A stretch of 64,000 nucleotides of DNA from Sphaerisporangium aureirubrum (lineage in GTDB: Bacteria > Actinomycetota > Actinomycetes > Streptosporangiales > Streptosporangiaceae). Shown piece after piece: positions 55,319 through 64,000 of this stretch; the stretch's first letter is position 1; each line of letters begins with the position of its first letter. Position numbers and translations under genes: made by a program. Where the stretch lies: contig NZ_JBHSRF010000013.1 of assembly GCF_042658925.1 (NCBI RefSeq), positions 1 to 64,000 of the forward strand. Reading direction: 5' to 3'. A model generated the notes under the pieces. That model was not told the origin of the DNA and did not search any database. It was given only the letters and a program-made list of their open reading frames with translations.

Positions 55319-57253
55319 ATGGGCATGCCGCCGGACGACCGGGACCTCTCGCCGTGCACCGGATGGACCCGGGACCACTGGGCGGCGCTCGCCGACCGCC
55401 TCCTGACGTCCGCGAGGAAGTACGCCTCGCCCTCCCACGCGCGGATCTCGTTCCCCGGCCCGCCGGGAGGCTACGGCGCGGACGTCGACGGGCTTGAGGG
55501 CTTCGCCCGCACCTTCCTCGCCGCCGGGTTCCGCGTGGCGGGCGAGGGAGGGCACGACCCCTTGGGGCTGATGGAGTGGTACGCCGAGGGCATCGCCGCG
55601 GGCACCGACCCCCGCTCGCCCGAGCGCTGGGTGCGCCTGGAGGAGCACGGGCAGGCGAAGGTCGAGGCCGCGTCCATCGCCCTGGTGCTCCACCTGACCC
55701 GGCCGTGGCTGTGGGACCGCCTCGACGCGCCGGTGCGGGAACGGGTCGTGGACTACCTCGCGGGGGCGATCGGCGCGGAGTACCCACCGATCAACTGGCT
55801 GTGGTTCCAGATCGTCGTCGAGCAGTTCCTCGCCTCGGTCGGCGGCCCGTTCTCCCCGGAGGACATCGACTCGGCGCTGGAGGTCACCGACGGCTTCGCG
55901 CGACGGGACGGCTGGTACCGCGACGGCGCCGAGCGCTCCTACGACCACTACGCCGGGTGGGCACTGCATTTCTACCCGCTGCTGTGGGCCGAGATGGCGG
56001 CGGGCGACCCCCGGGCGGAGTCGCGACGGCCGGCGTACCTGCTGCGGCTCGAACGCTACCTGGACGACGCGCTCCACCTGGTCGGCGGCGACGGCTCGCC
56101 CCTGATGCAGGGCCGCAGCCTCACCTACCGGTTCGCCGCCGCCGCGCAGTTCTGGGCGGGCGCCCGGCACCTGCCGGGACTCTCCCCCGGGCTGCTGCGC
56201 CGCGCCGCCTCCGGGATCGCCCGCCACTTCACCGACCGGGGGTCGCCGGACGGCGACGGCGTGCTGACCCTCGGCTGGCACCACGAGTGGCGGCCCATCG
56301 CCCAGTCGTACTCCGGCCCCGGCTCGCCGTACTGGGCCTCCAAGGGTTTGTACGGGCTGGCCCTGCCCGCGGACCACCCGGTGTGGACGGCCGTCGAGGA
56401 GCCGTTGCCGGTGGAGCGCGGCGACTTCCACCGCGTGGTCTCCGCGCCCGGGTGGCTGGTCGCCGGCACCCGCGCCGACGGCGTCGTGCGCGTGGTCAAC
56501 CACGGCACCGACCACTCCCTGCCCGGCACCCACCTGACCGACGCGCCGCTGTACGCGCGCCTCGGGTACTCCACCGCCACCTCGCCGATCCTCGCCGGGG
56601 AGCACGCGGGCCGTCCCCTGGACCAGTCGGTCGTGCTCCTCGGCCCCGGCGACGAGCCCAGCCACCGGACGGGCTTCGAGACCCTGCGGGCCGGGGCCCT
56701 GCTCACCGGGACAACGGCCGGGGCGTCGCGCTGGCGCGCCCACTGGGTGACCCCGGACGCCGGGCAGCCCGACCACGGCTCCGGCTACTCCGGCGCGGTG
56801 CGCCTCGGCCCGTGGATCGAGGTCGTCTCCGCCGTACGCGGCCCCTGGGAGGCCCGCCTGATCCGCCTGTCCGCGCCCGCCGGCGAGGAGTGCGGCCCGC
56901 TGCGCGTCGGCGGCTGGCCCGTGCCGGCGCCGCACCCGGACTGGACGGCCGCGGACTCCCCGGCCGACGGGGCGGCCACGGCGCGGGGCACGGTGTGGTC
57001 GCGGGTCGTCGGCGGGCCGGGGCTGGAGGCGTCCGGGGTGGTCTCGGCCGGGGACGGGACGCCGCTCGCGCCCTGGACGCTCGTGCCGTGGTGCGCCACC
57101 CCGGGGCCCGCGCGGCCGGACCGGTGGTACACGGCGCTGATCCACCTCGGCGGCGAGGAGCCGGGCGGCGCGCCGGTCGTCACCTGGGACGGGCCGGGAC
57201 GCGCCCGGGTGGCCTGGCCGGACGGGGTGACCGACGTGGTGGAGACGCCCTGA
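55319..57253 (+). CDS. DUF2264 protein (probable glycan-active (alpha/alpha)6 enzyme)
   Basis: 644 residues from ATG 55319 (GGAAGGA four bases upstream; ATG 55325 also possible). The N-terminal two thirds match DUF2264: HWAALADRLL, DGLEGFARTFLAAGFR, PPINWLWFQIVVEQFLASVG and SYDHYAGWALHFYPLLWAEM, then GDGSPLMQGRSLTYRFAAAA. The helical repeats resemble (alpha/alpha)6 barrels of unsaturated-uronyl or heparinase-like enzymes. The C-terminal part is strand-rich. There is no signal peptide, so it should act in the cytoplasm on imported oligosaccharide. It converges on the regulator gene with no gap. The reaction is unknown. Confidence 0.88.
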   Translation: MGMPPDDRDLSPCTGWTRDHWAALADRLLTSARKYASPSHARISFPGPPGGYGADVDGLEGFARTFLAAGFRVAGEGGHDPLGLMEWYAEGIAAGTDPRSPERWVRLEEHGQAKVEAASIALVLHLTRPWLWDRLDAPVRERVVDYLAGAIGAEYPPINWLWFQIVVEQFLASVGGPFSPEDIDSALEVTDGFARRDGWYRDGAERSYDHYAGWALHFYPLLWAEMAAGDPRAESRRPAYLLRLERYLDDALHLVGGDGSPLMQGRSLTYRFAAAAQFWAGARHLPGLSPGLLRRAASGIARHFTDRGSPDGDGVLTLGWHHEWRPIAQSYSGPGSPYWASKGLYGLALPADHPVWTAVEEPLPVERGDFHRVVSAPGWLVAGTRADGVVRVVNHGTDHSLPGTHLTDAPLYARLGYSTATSPILAGEHAGRPLDQSVVLLGPGDEPSHRTGFETLRAGALLTGTTAGASRWRAHWVTPDAGQPDHGSGYSGAVRLGPWIEVVSAVRGPWEARLIRLSAPAGEECGPLRVGGWPVPAPHPDWTAADSPADGAATARGTVWSRVVGGPGLEASGVVSAGDGTPLAPWTLVPWCATPGPARPDRWYTALIHLGGEEPGGAPVVTWDGPGRARVAWPDGVTDVVETP

Positions 57254-58372
57254 TCAGGCGGGTGGCGCCGCCGAGGACGAGCGCACGATCAGGCGGGGGG
57301 CGATGACCACGCGGTGCGCGGCGCGGTGCGGGTCGCGGTCGGCGAGGCGGGCGGCCAGCAGGTCGAAGGCGGCGTGGCCGACGGAGGCCTTGGGCGGGCG
57401 GACGGCCGTCAGGGGCGGGTCGCAGAGCTCGGCCACCTCGTCGTCGTAGGCGACCACGCTGAGGTCGCCCGGCACCCGGACGCCGCGCACCTGGCAGCGC
57501 ACCACCAGGGAGATCGCCTCCCGGTCGGAGTGGACCAGCAGCGCGGTGGTTCCGGAGGCGAGGCACGCGTCGAGCACGCCGTCGAGCGCCTCGGGCAGCC
57601 CCGGGTCGGTGTGGTCCACCGCGTTGTCCACGTCGGGCGTGCCGTCCAGCGGCAGGCCGAGCTCCTCGCACGCCTGCCGCCACCCGCGCCGCACGTGCGG
57701 GGTGGTGGGGCTGCGCCGCGGGGTGACCACGCCGATCCGCCGGTGCCCGAGCGTGGCGAGGTGGCGCACCGCCATGGCGGCGCCGAGCGCGTGGTCGCTG
57801 ACCACCGACTCCATCGCCTCGCGGTAGGGCCCCACCGTGGCGGCACGCTCCAGCAGCACCACCGGCACGGCGGCGGACTGCAGCCACCGCACCAGCGACT
57901 CCCCCTCCTCGCCCGTGGTGGTCGGCGCCACCAGCAGCCCGTCCACCGCCATCGACTCGACCAGCCACGTCAGCTGGCGCCGCTCGTCGGCCGCCTGGTA
58001 GGTCGCGCCCCGCAGGACGACCCGGGCGGACGACGGCCCGGCGGCGGCGCGCACGCCGCGGGTCACGTCGGGCCAGTAGTAGGTGAGCGACGGCACCACC
58101 AGGCCGACGGTGAGCCTCGCCCCCGGCACGTCGCCGGTGTCCGGCGCGGTGTCCTCGTCCTCGGCCTGGGTGTGGAGCACGGCGCCGCCGCGCACCCGGC
58201 GGATCACCCCCTGGGCGGCCAGCAGCGCGATGTCCCGCCGGATGGTGATGACGGAGACGTCCAGCTCGGCCGCCAGGTCGTTGACGCGGACCACGCCGCG
58301 CCGCCGCAGCAGATCGACCACCTGGGCCCGGCGCTCGTACGGCAGCGGGCCGGGCGGGTCGGACACCGTCAT
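57254..58372 (-). CDS. Transcriptional regulator: DeoR-type HTH with LacI-type sugar-binding domain
   Basis: 372 residues. The N-terminus is a DeoR winged helix (RRAQVVDLLRRRGVVRVNDL then DVSVITIRRDIALL and GVIRRVRGGAVL). From about residue 85 it is a periplasmic-binding-protein-like sensor of the LacI/GalR kind (RLTVGLVVPSLTYYWPDV, HLATLGHRRIGVVTPRR, VPGDLSVVAYDDE). The hybrid is a known actinobacterial type for sugar operons. Its own promoter carries the GATCG direct repeats also found before the DUF2264 gene, so autoregulation and control of the island are likely. The effector is presumably a galactose- or uronate-containing sugar. Confidence 0.93.
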   Translation of the reverse strand: MTVSDPPGPLPYERRAQVVDLLRRRGVVRVNDLAAELDVSVITIRRDIALLAAQGVIRRVRGGAVLHTQAEDEDTAPDTGDVPGARLTVGLVVPSLTYYWPDVTRGVRAAAGPSSARVVLRGATYQAADERRQLTWLVESMAVDGLLVAPTTTGEEGESLVRWLQSAAVPVVLLERAATVGPYREAMESVVSDHALGAAMAVRHLATLGHRRIGVVTPRRSPTTPHVRRGWRQACEELGLPLDGTPDVDNAVDHTDPGLPEALDGVLDACLASGTTALLVHSDREAISLVVRCQVRGVRVPGDLSVVAYDDEVAELCDPPLTAVRPPKASVGHAAFDLLAARLADRDPHRAAHRVVIAPRLIVRSSSAAPPA

Positions 58373-58400
58373 GCGCAGCTCTCCACCCCGCCATCGTACC

Positions 58401-58415
58401 GATCGGAACTGATCG
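58401..58415. promoter_or_regulatory. GATCG direct repeats before the regulator gene
   Basis: GATCG at 58401 and at 58411, 29 bp before the regulator start, matching the spacing at 55281-55295. A third GATCGGAACC lies at 58442-58451. Likely operator for the DeoR/LacI hybrid. Confidence 0.5.
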
Positions 58416-58661
58416 AAAATGACCCGTCCACCGGCGGAACCGATCGGAACCGCGGACCGTAATTTTCATCTCCGCGCGCCACGGCATCGGCCCCCCTCGG
58501 CGGGGTGAGCAGCGCGAAGGCCGCTGACCCCCCACGTCCCCCTGTGCGCCCGGTGCCCGGTGCCATGGACACCTCCCGCGTGAAGGGCTCACCATCCGAC
58601 CGCGACGACGGCCGCCTGTCCCTTCTCCCGAGCCGCGGCCGAGGACACGAGGAGAACGTTC

Positions 58662-59911
58662 ATGAGGCGCAGAACCCTGCTCGCCGGAGCCGGCGGAGTC
58701 CTGCTGGCGGGAGCCCTGCCGGTAGGCACGGCCCACGCGGACGTCACCATCCGGGTCGACCCGGGCGCCGGCTACGGGCCCTGGGAGGGCTGGGGCACGT
58801 CCCTCGCCTGGTGGGCCAACGTGTTCGGCGACCGGGACGACTTCGCCGACGCCTTCTTCACGCTGCGGGACGTCTCCTACAGCGGCCGCACGCTCCCCGG
58901 CCTCGGGCTGAACATCGCCCGCTACAACCTCGGGGCCTGTAGCTGGAACTCGGTGAACGGCGAGTCGATGGTGGCCTCGCCCAACATCCCGAGGTTCAAA
59001 CAGAGCGGCAGTTCGCCACCTACCTCGCCGCCACGGCCCGCCGCGCGCAGGACTCCTGGGGCGTGCGGTTCGCCTCGGTGGAGCCGTTCAACGAGCCGTC
59101 CGCCAACTGGTGGCGGGCCGACGGCACGCAGGAGGGCTGCCACATCGGCGCCGGCGTGCAGGCCACCGTGCTCGGCCACCTGCGTTCCGAGCTGAACCGG
59201 CTGGGGCTGTCCGGCATGACCATCGCCGCCTCGGACGAGACCAGCTACGACCAGGCCCGTACCACCTGGGCCGCCTTCAACTCCCAGACCCGCGCCCTGG
59301 TGGGCCGGGTGAACGTGCACGGCTACCAGGGCTCGGGCGGGCGCAGGGACCTGCTGTACAGCGAGGTCACCGGGGCGGGCAAGGCGCTGTGGAACTCCGA
59401 GACCGGGCAGAACGACGGGACGGGCCGGACGATGGCCACCAACCTGTTCCTGGACTTCCGCTGGCTGAAGCCCACCGCGTGGGTGTACTGGCAGGTGATG
59501 GACCCGAGCGCCGCCTGGTCGATGATCGCCTATGACGGCAACACCTCGCAGCCGGGGGCCGTGCAGACCAAGTACTACGCGTTCGCGCAGTTCACCCGGC
59601 ACATCCGGCCCGGGATGCGCATCATGCCGACCAGCGCGGGCGACTCGATCGCGGCGTACGACCCGGCCGCCCGCCGCCTGGTGCTGGTCGCGATCAACAC
59701 CGGGGCGGCGCAGCGGCTCATCTTCGACCTGTCGGCCTTCGGGCAGGTCGCCGGGGACGCCGGCGGGGCGGTGACGCGGTGGTCCACCCACACCGGCGGC
59801 GACGACCTCTACGTCCGGCGCGCCGACACCCGGCTGTCCGGCAAGACCCTCAGCGTGCCGTTCACCACCGGGCAGATCCAGACGATCGAGGTGAACAACG
59901 TCACCGAGTGA
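58662..59911 (+). pseudogene. GH30-family glycosidase (endo-beta-1,6-galactanase-like), internal deletion and frameshift
   Basis: The first frame (58662-59003) encodes a twin-arginine-like signal (MRRRTLLAGAGG) and the GH30 N-terminus through YNLGACSW and SPNIPRFKQ. At 59001-59006 the frame changes. The second frame resumes in RQFATYLAATARRAQDSWGV and runs to the stop at 59911, with both catalytic Glu motifs present (DP/EPFNEP type and WNSETGQNDG). Family members have a stretch of several tens of residues between FKQ and RQF, including a PMWWM-type barrel strand. It is absent here, so sequence was deleted as well as shifted. A signal and both active-site halves survive, which suggests recent loss. 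Sequencing error cannot explain the missing block. Confidence 0.8.
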
Positions 59912-61925
59912 CGGTGCGCAGCACGACCACCCCGCCGGGCGGCACCTCGGTCCAGCCCTCGGCGGGGTGCTCGGTGCCGGTGAGCAGGTCGGTGCCGCCC
60001 GCGCGCACGAAGGCAGGGGCGTCCGCGTGGTTGAGGGCGAACAGGTAGTCCGCGTGCGGGCTGCGGCGCCGTACCAGCTCGGGACCGCCGGTGGCCTCGG
60101 CGGGCGGCGCCGCCCCCGCCTCCGCCAGGACCCGGGACACCAGCGCGGCCGTGGACCCGGGGTCGAGCTGGGTGGCGGCGTACCAGGCCAGGCCGTCGCC
60201 GTGCCGGTTCACCGTGACCGCGGGGACGCCGGCCAGCGGGCCCTCGGCGTAGGTGGCGACGGGCCGCGCGGTGGTCGCGCGCATCAGCTCGGTCCACGTG
60301 GCGGCGGTCCACTCCGGTCCCGGTGAGTCGTGGTGCACGGCGACCGTGGCGCCGGGCAGCAGGGGGAAGAACTCCTCGGTGCGCACGCCCAGCAGCTCGC
60401 GCAGCGCGCCGGGGTAGCCGCCGAGGCGGATGTGGTCGTTCTCGTCCACGATGCCGGAGAAGTAGGTGACGAGCAGGTGGCCGCCCCCATCGGTGTACTC
60501 GGCCAGGCGGGCGGCCGTGGCGTCGGTGACCAGGTGCAGGGCCGGGGCGAGGACGAGCCGGTAGCCGTCCAGATCGGCCGTGGGCGGGACGACGTCGGCG
60601 GTGATCCCGGCCTGCCACAGCGCCTCGTACCACCCGAGGGTGATCTCCCGGTAGCGCAGCGCGGCCGGATGGGAGTCCAGCTCGACGGCCCACCACGACT
60701 CCCAGTCGAACAGCAGCGCCACGTCGGCGACCACCCGGGAACCCGCGGCCTCGGCCAGCGCGGCCAGGTTCCCGCCGAGGGCCACCACGTCGCGCCAGAT
60801 CTTCGAGTCGGTGCCCGCGTGCGGCACCATGCCCGAGTGGTACTTCTCCGCGCCTGCCCGGGAGGCGCGCCACTGGAAGAAGCACGCGCCGTCCGCGCCG
60901 CGGGCCACGTGGGCGAGGCTGCCGAGGCGCAGGGTCCCGGCGGGCTTGGCGACGTTGACCGGCTGCCAGTTGACCGCGCTCGGCGCGTGCTCCATCAGCA
61001 GCCAGGGCCGCCCGCCCGCCACCCCCCGGGTCAGGTCGGCGGCGAAGGCCAGCTCGACGTGCGGGCGAGCCCGCGCGCCGTCGGGGTAGTGGTCGTTGGC
61101 GACGAGGTCGACGTCGTCCGCCCAGGACGCGTAGTCCATGTTCTTCGCGCCGGCGATCATGAAGTTGGTGGTCACCGGGATATCGGGGGTGAGGCGGCGC
61201 AGCACGTCGCGCTCGGCGCGCAGCTGGTCGCGCAGCTCGTCGGAGCAGAAGCGGGCGAAGTCGAGCCGCTGGGTGGGGTTGACGAAGGTGGGCGCCGGTC
61301 GCGGCGGCAGGATCTCCGCCCAGTCCGAGTAGACCTGGGACCAGAAGTCGGTCGCCCAGGCGGCGTTGAGGCCGGGAAGGGTGCCATGCCGCCGCTGGAG
61401 CCAGCGCCGGAACGCCGTGGCGGAGACGTCGCAATGGCAGTGGGCGTTGTGGCAGCCGAGCTCGTTGGAGACGTGCCACATCGCCAGGGCCGGGTGCCCG
61501 CCGTACCGCGTGGCCAGCTCCTCCGTCAGCCGCAGCGCGTGCACCCGGTAGACGGGGGAGCTCGGGCACCACGCCTGCCGCCCGCCGTGGTGCAGGCGGC
61601 GGCCCTCGGCGTCCACGGGCAGCATCTCGGGGTGGGCATGGGTGAGCCACGGCGGGGGCGATGCGGTCGCGGTGGCGAGGTCGACGGCGATCCCGCCCTC
61701 GTGCAGCAGGTCCATCACCCGGTCCAGCCAGCCGAACGCCCAGGTCTTCGCGGTCGGCTGGAGGCGGGCCCAGGAGAAGACGCCGACGCTGACGAGGTTG
61801 ACCCCGGCCTCGCGCATGAGCCGGACGTCCTCGTGCCAGACCTCCTCGGGCCACTGCTCGGGGTTGTAGTCGGCGCCGTGGGCGAGGCCGGTGGGCCTCG
61901 GCCAGCGGATCCAGCGGTGCGGCAT
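59901..61925 (-). CDS. Beta-galactosidase, GH42
   Basis: 674 residues, no signal peptide, hence cytoplasmic. The TIM-barrel N-terminus GADYNPEQWPEEVW is typical of GH42. The acid/base Glu lies in WHVSNELGCHN near residue 148 and the nucleophile Glu in PWLLMEHAPSAVNW near residue 307. Cysteines in AWCPSS and GCHNAHCHC form the zinc cluster of the trimeric enzymes. A beta-galactosidase trimerisation domain and a small C-terminal beta domain follow. It should hydrolyse beta-galactosides brought in by the ABC systems, and its neighbour was a secreted beta-1,6-galactanase-like gene, so galactan or arabinogalactan is a plausible diet. It overlaps the GH30 remnant's end by 11 bp, converging. Confidence 0.96.
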   Translation of the reverse strand: MPHRWIRWPRPTGLAHGADYNPEQWPEEVWHEDVRLMREAGVNLVSVGVFSWARLQPTAKTWAFGWLDRVMDLLHEGGIAVDLATATASPPPWLTHAHPEMLPVDAEGRRLHHGGRQAWCPSSPVYRVHALRLTEELATRYGGHPALAMWHVSNELGCHNAHCHCDVSATAFRRWLQRRHGTLPGLNAAWATDFWSQVYSDWAEILPPRPAPTFVNPTQRLDFARFCSDELRDQLRAERDVLRRLTPDIPVTTNFMIAGAKNMDYASWADDVDLVANDHYPDGARARPHVELAFAADLTRGVAGGRPWLLMEHAPSAVNWQPVNVAKPAGTLRLGSLAHVARGADGACFFQWRASRAGAEKYHSGMVPHAGTDSKIWRDVVALGGNLAALAEAAGSRVVADVALLFDWESWWAVELDSHPAALRYREITLGWYEALWQAGITADVVPPTADLDGYRLVLAPALHLVTDATAARLAEYTDGGGHLLVTYFSGIVDENDHIRLGGYPGALRELLGVRTEEFFPLLPGATVAVHHDSPGPEWTAATWTELMRATTARPVATYAEGPLAGVPAVTVNRHGDGLAWYAATQLDPGSTAALVSRVLAEAGAAPPAEATGGPELVRRRSPHADYLFALNHADAPAFVRAGGTDLLTGTEHPAEGWTEVPPGGVVVLRTVTR

Positions 61926-61988
61926 GGTCCTCCTCGGGACGGGACGGGCGGTCGCCGGACGGCGCCCGCCGGGGATCGGGGTCGTCGC

Positions 61989-63332
61989 TCAGGGGCCGGT
62001 GGTGACGGTGAAGCCCTGCTGCTTGGCGTAGCCGGTGATCTGCTGCTGCCAGGCGGACAGCCCGGCGGCGATGTCGCTCCGGCCGGCGAGGGCCTGGCCG
62101 ACGGTGTCCTTGATCACGCTGTTGGCGTAGACCTGGAAGGGCAGGTAGTTCCAGCCCGCCGCCACCTCGGCCGAGCCGCGCGCGAGGATCTCGTTGGCCC
62201 GCTGGCCGTCGAAGAAGGGCATCTCGGCGTCGGTGAACTCGGGGCTGTTCAGCAGCTCCCCGGTGGCGGGGAACAGGCCGGACGCGGTGTTCAGCATCCG
62301 CACGGCCTCGGGGTCGGAGTTCAGCCACTTGGCGAAGCCGGCCGCCGCGAGCGTGTTCTCGCTCTGCGCCAGCACCGCGACGCTCGACCCGCCGTTCTCG
62401 GCGTTGACCGGCGTCCCGGCGTCCCACCGCGGCATGGGCGCCACCCGCCACCTGCCCTTGGTCTGCGGGATCGTGCTCTCGATGGCGCCCGGCGCCCACG
62501 CCCCGGTCAGCCACATGGCGTACTTGCCGCCGCTCATCCCCTGCCACCAGGCGTCGTTCCACCCGGCGGCGGGATCGACCAGTTCGTCCTTGAGCAGCCT
62601 CGTCCACAGCGCCGCCCACCGCTTGGCACCCGCGTCCTGGAGGTCGACCCGCACGCCGGACGGGCCGGTGATGGCGAAGGGCCTGCCGCCGGCCTGCCAG
62701 ATGAGGCTGTCGACACCGCCCGCGTCACCGGGGTCGATGGTGGTGATGAACGACGACGGGTTCGCCTTCTTGAGCTTCTGGGCGGCGGTGACGAACTCGT
62801 CCCAGGTGGCGGGCGGCTTCACCCCGGCCCGGTCCAGGAGGTCCTTGCGGTAGAACATGGCCATCGGCCCGGTGTCCTGCGGCACGCCGTAGACGCCGCC
62901 GTTCACGTTCACCTGGGCCCAGGCCGACTCGGTGAACAACCCCTTCCACGACGCCGCCCCGTACGGGTTGAGGTCGACCACCGCCTTGGACAGGGCGAAC
63001 TGCGGCAGCGCGAAGTACTCGATCTGCGCCACGTCGGGCGCGCCGCTGCCCGCCTTCACCGCGGACTGCAGCTTGGTGTACTGCGCGGCGGACTGCCCGG
63101 CGTTGACCAGGTTCACCGTGACCTTCGGGTACTTGCTCCGGAACAGGTCGACCGCCTTCTCGATGCCGGGCACCCAGGACCAGAACGTGAGCGTGGCGCC
63201 GGTCGCCAGCGCCTGCTCGACGTCGGTGGCGGCGGGCCGTGGGGCCTCCGCCGCGGGGGGCGTCGGGGACCCGCCACACCCGGCGAGGGGGAGCAGGCAC
63301 AGGGCGAGTGCGGCGATCACTGACTTTCGCAT
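61989..63332 (-). CDS. ABC sugar-binding lipoprotein (family 1), second system
   Basis: 447 residues. The lipobox LLPLAGCGGS is followed by a Pro/Ala linker and a family 1 binding fold (LTFWSWVPGIEKAVDLFRSK). It is encoded 63 bp before the GH42 gene and downstream of a permease gene, in the same direction, so import and hydrolysis of a galactoside are likely coordinated. It is clearly paralogous to, but distinct from, the binding protein at 52820-54127. Confidence 0.94.
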   Translation of the reverse strand: MRKSVIAALALCLLPLAGCGGSPTPPAAEAPRPAATDVEQALATGATLTFWSWVPGIEKAVDLFRSKYPKVTVNLVNAGQSAAQYTKLQSAVKAGSGAPDVAQIEYFALPQFALSKAVVDLNPYGAASWKGLFTESAWAQVNVNGGVYGVPQDTGPMAMFYRKDLLDRAGVKPPATWDEFVTAAQKLKKANPSSFITTIDPGDAGGVDSLIWQAGGRPFAITGPSGVRVDLQDAGAKRWAALWTRLLKDELVDPAAGWNDAWWQGMSGGKYAMWLTGAWAPGAIESTIPQTKGRWRVAPMPRWDAGTPVNAENGGSSVAVLAQSENTLAAAGFAKWLNSDPEAVRMLNTASGLFPATGELLNSPEFTDAEMPFFDGQRANEILARGSAEVAAGWNYLPFQVYANSVIKDTVGQALAGRSDIAAGLSAWQQQITGYAKQQGFTVTTGP

Positions 63333-63356
63333 GATGATCTCCCTGGGGTGGGGTCA

Positions 63357-64000
63357 CTACTGCTTGACGGCGCCCGCCGCCAGCCCCGACCGCCAGTACC
63401 GCTGGAGGAAGAGGAAAGCCAGGACGAGCGGGATGATCGCGATGAGGGAGCCGGTGAGCACGAGGTTGTGGACGGCCTGCCCGCCCGAGCTGCTGCCCGC
63501 CTGGCTGTTCCACTGGTTGAGGCCGATGGTGAGCGGGTACCACGCGGGGTCGCTCAGCATGATCAGCGGGAGGAAGTAGTTGTTCCACGTCGCCACCAGC
63601 GTGAACAGCAGCACGGTGACGAGCCCCGGGCGCAGCAGGCGCAGCGCGATGCACAGGAAGATGCGCAGCTCGCCCGCCCCGTCCAGCCGGGCGGCCTCGA
63701 TCATCGAGGGGGGCACCGCGCCCGCGGCGTAGACGCGCATCAGGTAGAGGCCGAACGGGCTGGCCAGGGCGGGCACGAGCACCGCCCACGGCGTGTTCAC
63801 CAGGCCGATCCTGGTGAACAACAGGAACGTCGGCACCGCGAGGGCGGTGGTGGGCACGGTGATCGCGCCGAGCACCACGGCGAACAGCACCTTGGCGCCG
63901 CGGAACTCGTAGACGGCCAGGGCGTACCCGCCGAGCGCGGCGATGGCGGTGGCGCCGCCCGCGCCCACCACGGCGTACAGCACCGTGTTGGCGAGCCACC
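63357..64000 (-). CDS. ABC sugar transporter permease (MalG-like), N-terminus beyond window
   Basis: The frame is open to the window end (reading WLANTVLYAVVG at the edge), so the N-terminal helix lies outside. The EAA loop EAARLDGAGELRIFLCIALR and the following LVATWNNYFLPLIML are conserved. It pairs with the binding protein 24 bp downstream; the MalF-like partner is presumably just outside the window. Confidence 0.93.
   Translation of the reverse strand, partial: WLANTVLYAVVGAGGATAIAALGGYALAVYEFRGAKVLFAVVLGAITVPTTALAVPTFLLFTRIGLVNTPWAVLVPALASPFGLYLMRVYAAGAVPPSMIEAARLDGAGELRIFLCIALRLLRPGLVTVLLFTLVATWNNYFLPLIMLSDPAWYPLTIGLNQWNSQAGSSSGGQAVHNLVLTGSLIAIIPLVLAFLFLQRYWRSGLAAGAVKQ

Noticed and set aside
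58662..59195. Two separate small genes in place of the GH30 gene
   Set aside because: The two frames encode consecutive parts of one GH30 fold, and the second has no RBS or plausible start.

Overview
The window is very G+C-rich, densely coded DNA with frequent GTG starts, Tat signals, GTGA/ATGA start-stop overlaps and a large nonribosomal peptide synthetase (NRPS) locus. This points to a mycelial actinobacterium. A member of the Streptosporangiaceae or a Streptomyces relative is plausible, but the sequence alone does not fix the genus. No rRNA, tRNA, CRISPR array, insertion sequence or phage gene was seen.

Layout. 1-6.5 kb is housekeeping and signalling: a partial secreted trypsin-like protease with an OmpR/EnvZ-type two-component pair, a thiamine-diphosphate enzyme, a one-domain voltage-gated cation channel with an unusual filter, a FetB-like permease and a GNAT acetyltransferase. 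6.6-13.4 kb holds a striking protein, with a bulb-type lectin domain, a cholesterol-dependent-cytolysin-like pore domain and a LecA-like galactose lectin domain in one chain. It is followed by a secreted double amidase and a kinase-like protein. 13.6-28.7 kb is a compact NRPS cluster: an acyl-activating enzyme, a C-A-T-C-A-T synthetase, a C-A-T-TE-MFS synthetase/exporter fusion, a free carrier protein and a free condensation domain. The A-domain codes read as Gly, a tentative basic residue, and Ser, so the expected product is an acyl-Gly-X-Ser. The thioesterase carries Cys in place of the nucleophilic Ser.

28.7-29.5 kb is decayed DNA with an ATPase-domain remnant. 29.5-36.2 kb carries a GH15 enzyme, a PRISE-type reductase, a NarL-type two-component system and a DUF418 protein. 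The two-component locus is riddled with tandem duplications: a 62-bp unit at the kinase/regulator junction, and a 77-bp unit repeated upstream of the kinase that forms a chain of overlapping mini-ORFs copying its first membrane helix. 36.4-43.2 kb is secreted oxidative polysaccharide chemistry: an AA10 LPMO behind a CebR-like operator, a CBM/FN3/PQQ-type sugar dehydrogenase, a Tat flavin amine oxidase, an oxidoreductase and a small secreted protein. 43.5-49.5 kb has a SWIM-domain protein and a fused nitrate reductase/diflavin reductase.

49.5-64 kb is a glycan-catabolism island. A six-gene operon (dehydrogenase, ABC solute-binding protein, two permeases, DUF624 protein, sugar-isomerase-like protein) diverges from a DUF2264 gene. 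A DeoR/LacI-hybrid regulator follows, then a GH30 gene broken by a deletion, a GH42 beta-galactosidase, and a second ABC importer that runs off the window. GATCG direct repeats spaced one helical turn apart occur both before the DUF2264 gene and before the regulator, suggesting one regulon. No ABC ATPase gene is present, so a shared MsiK-type ATPase elsewhere is likely.
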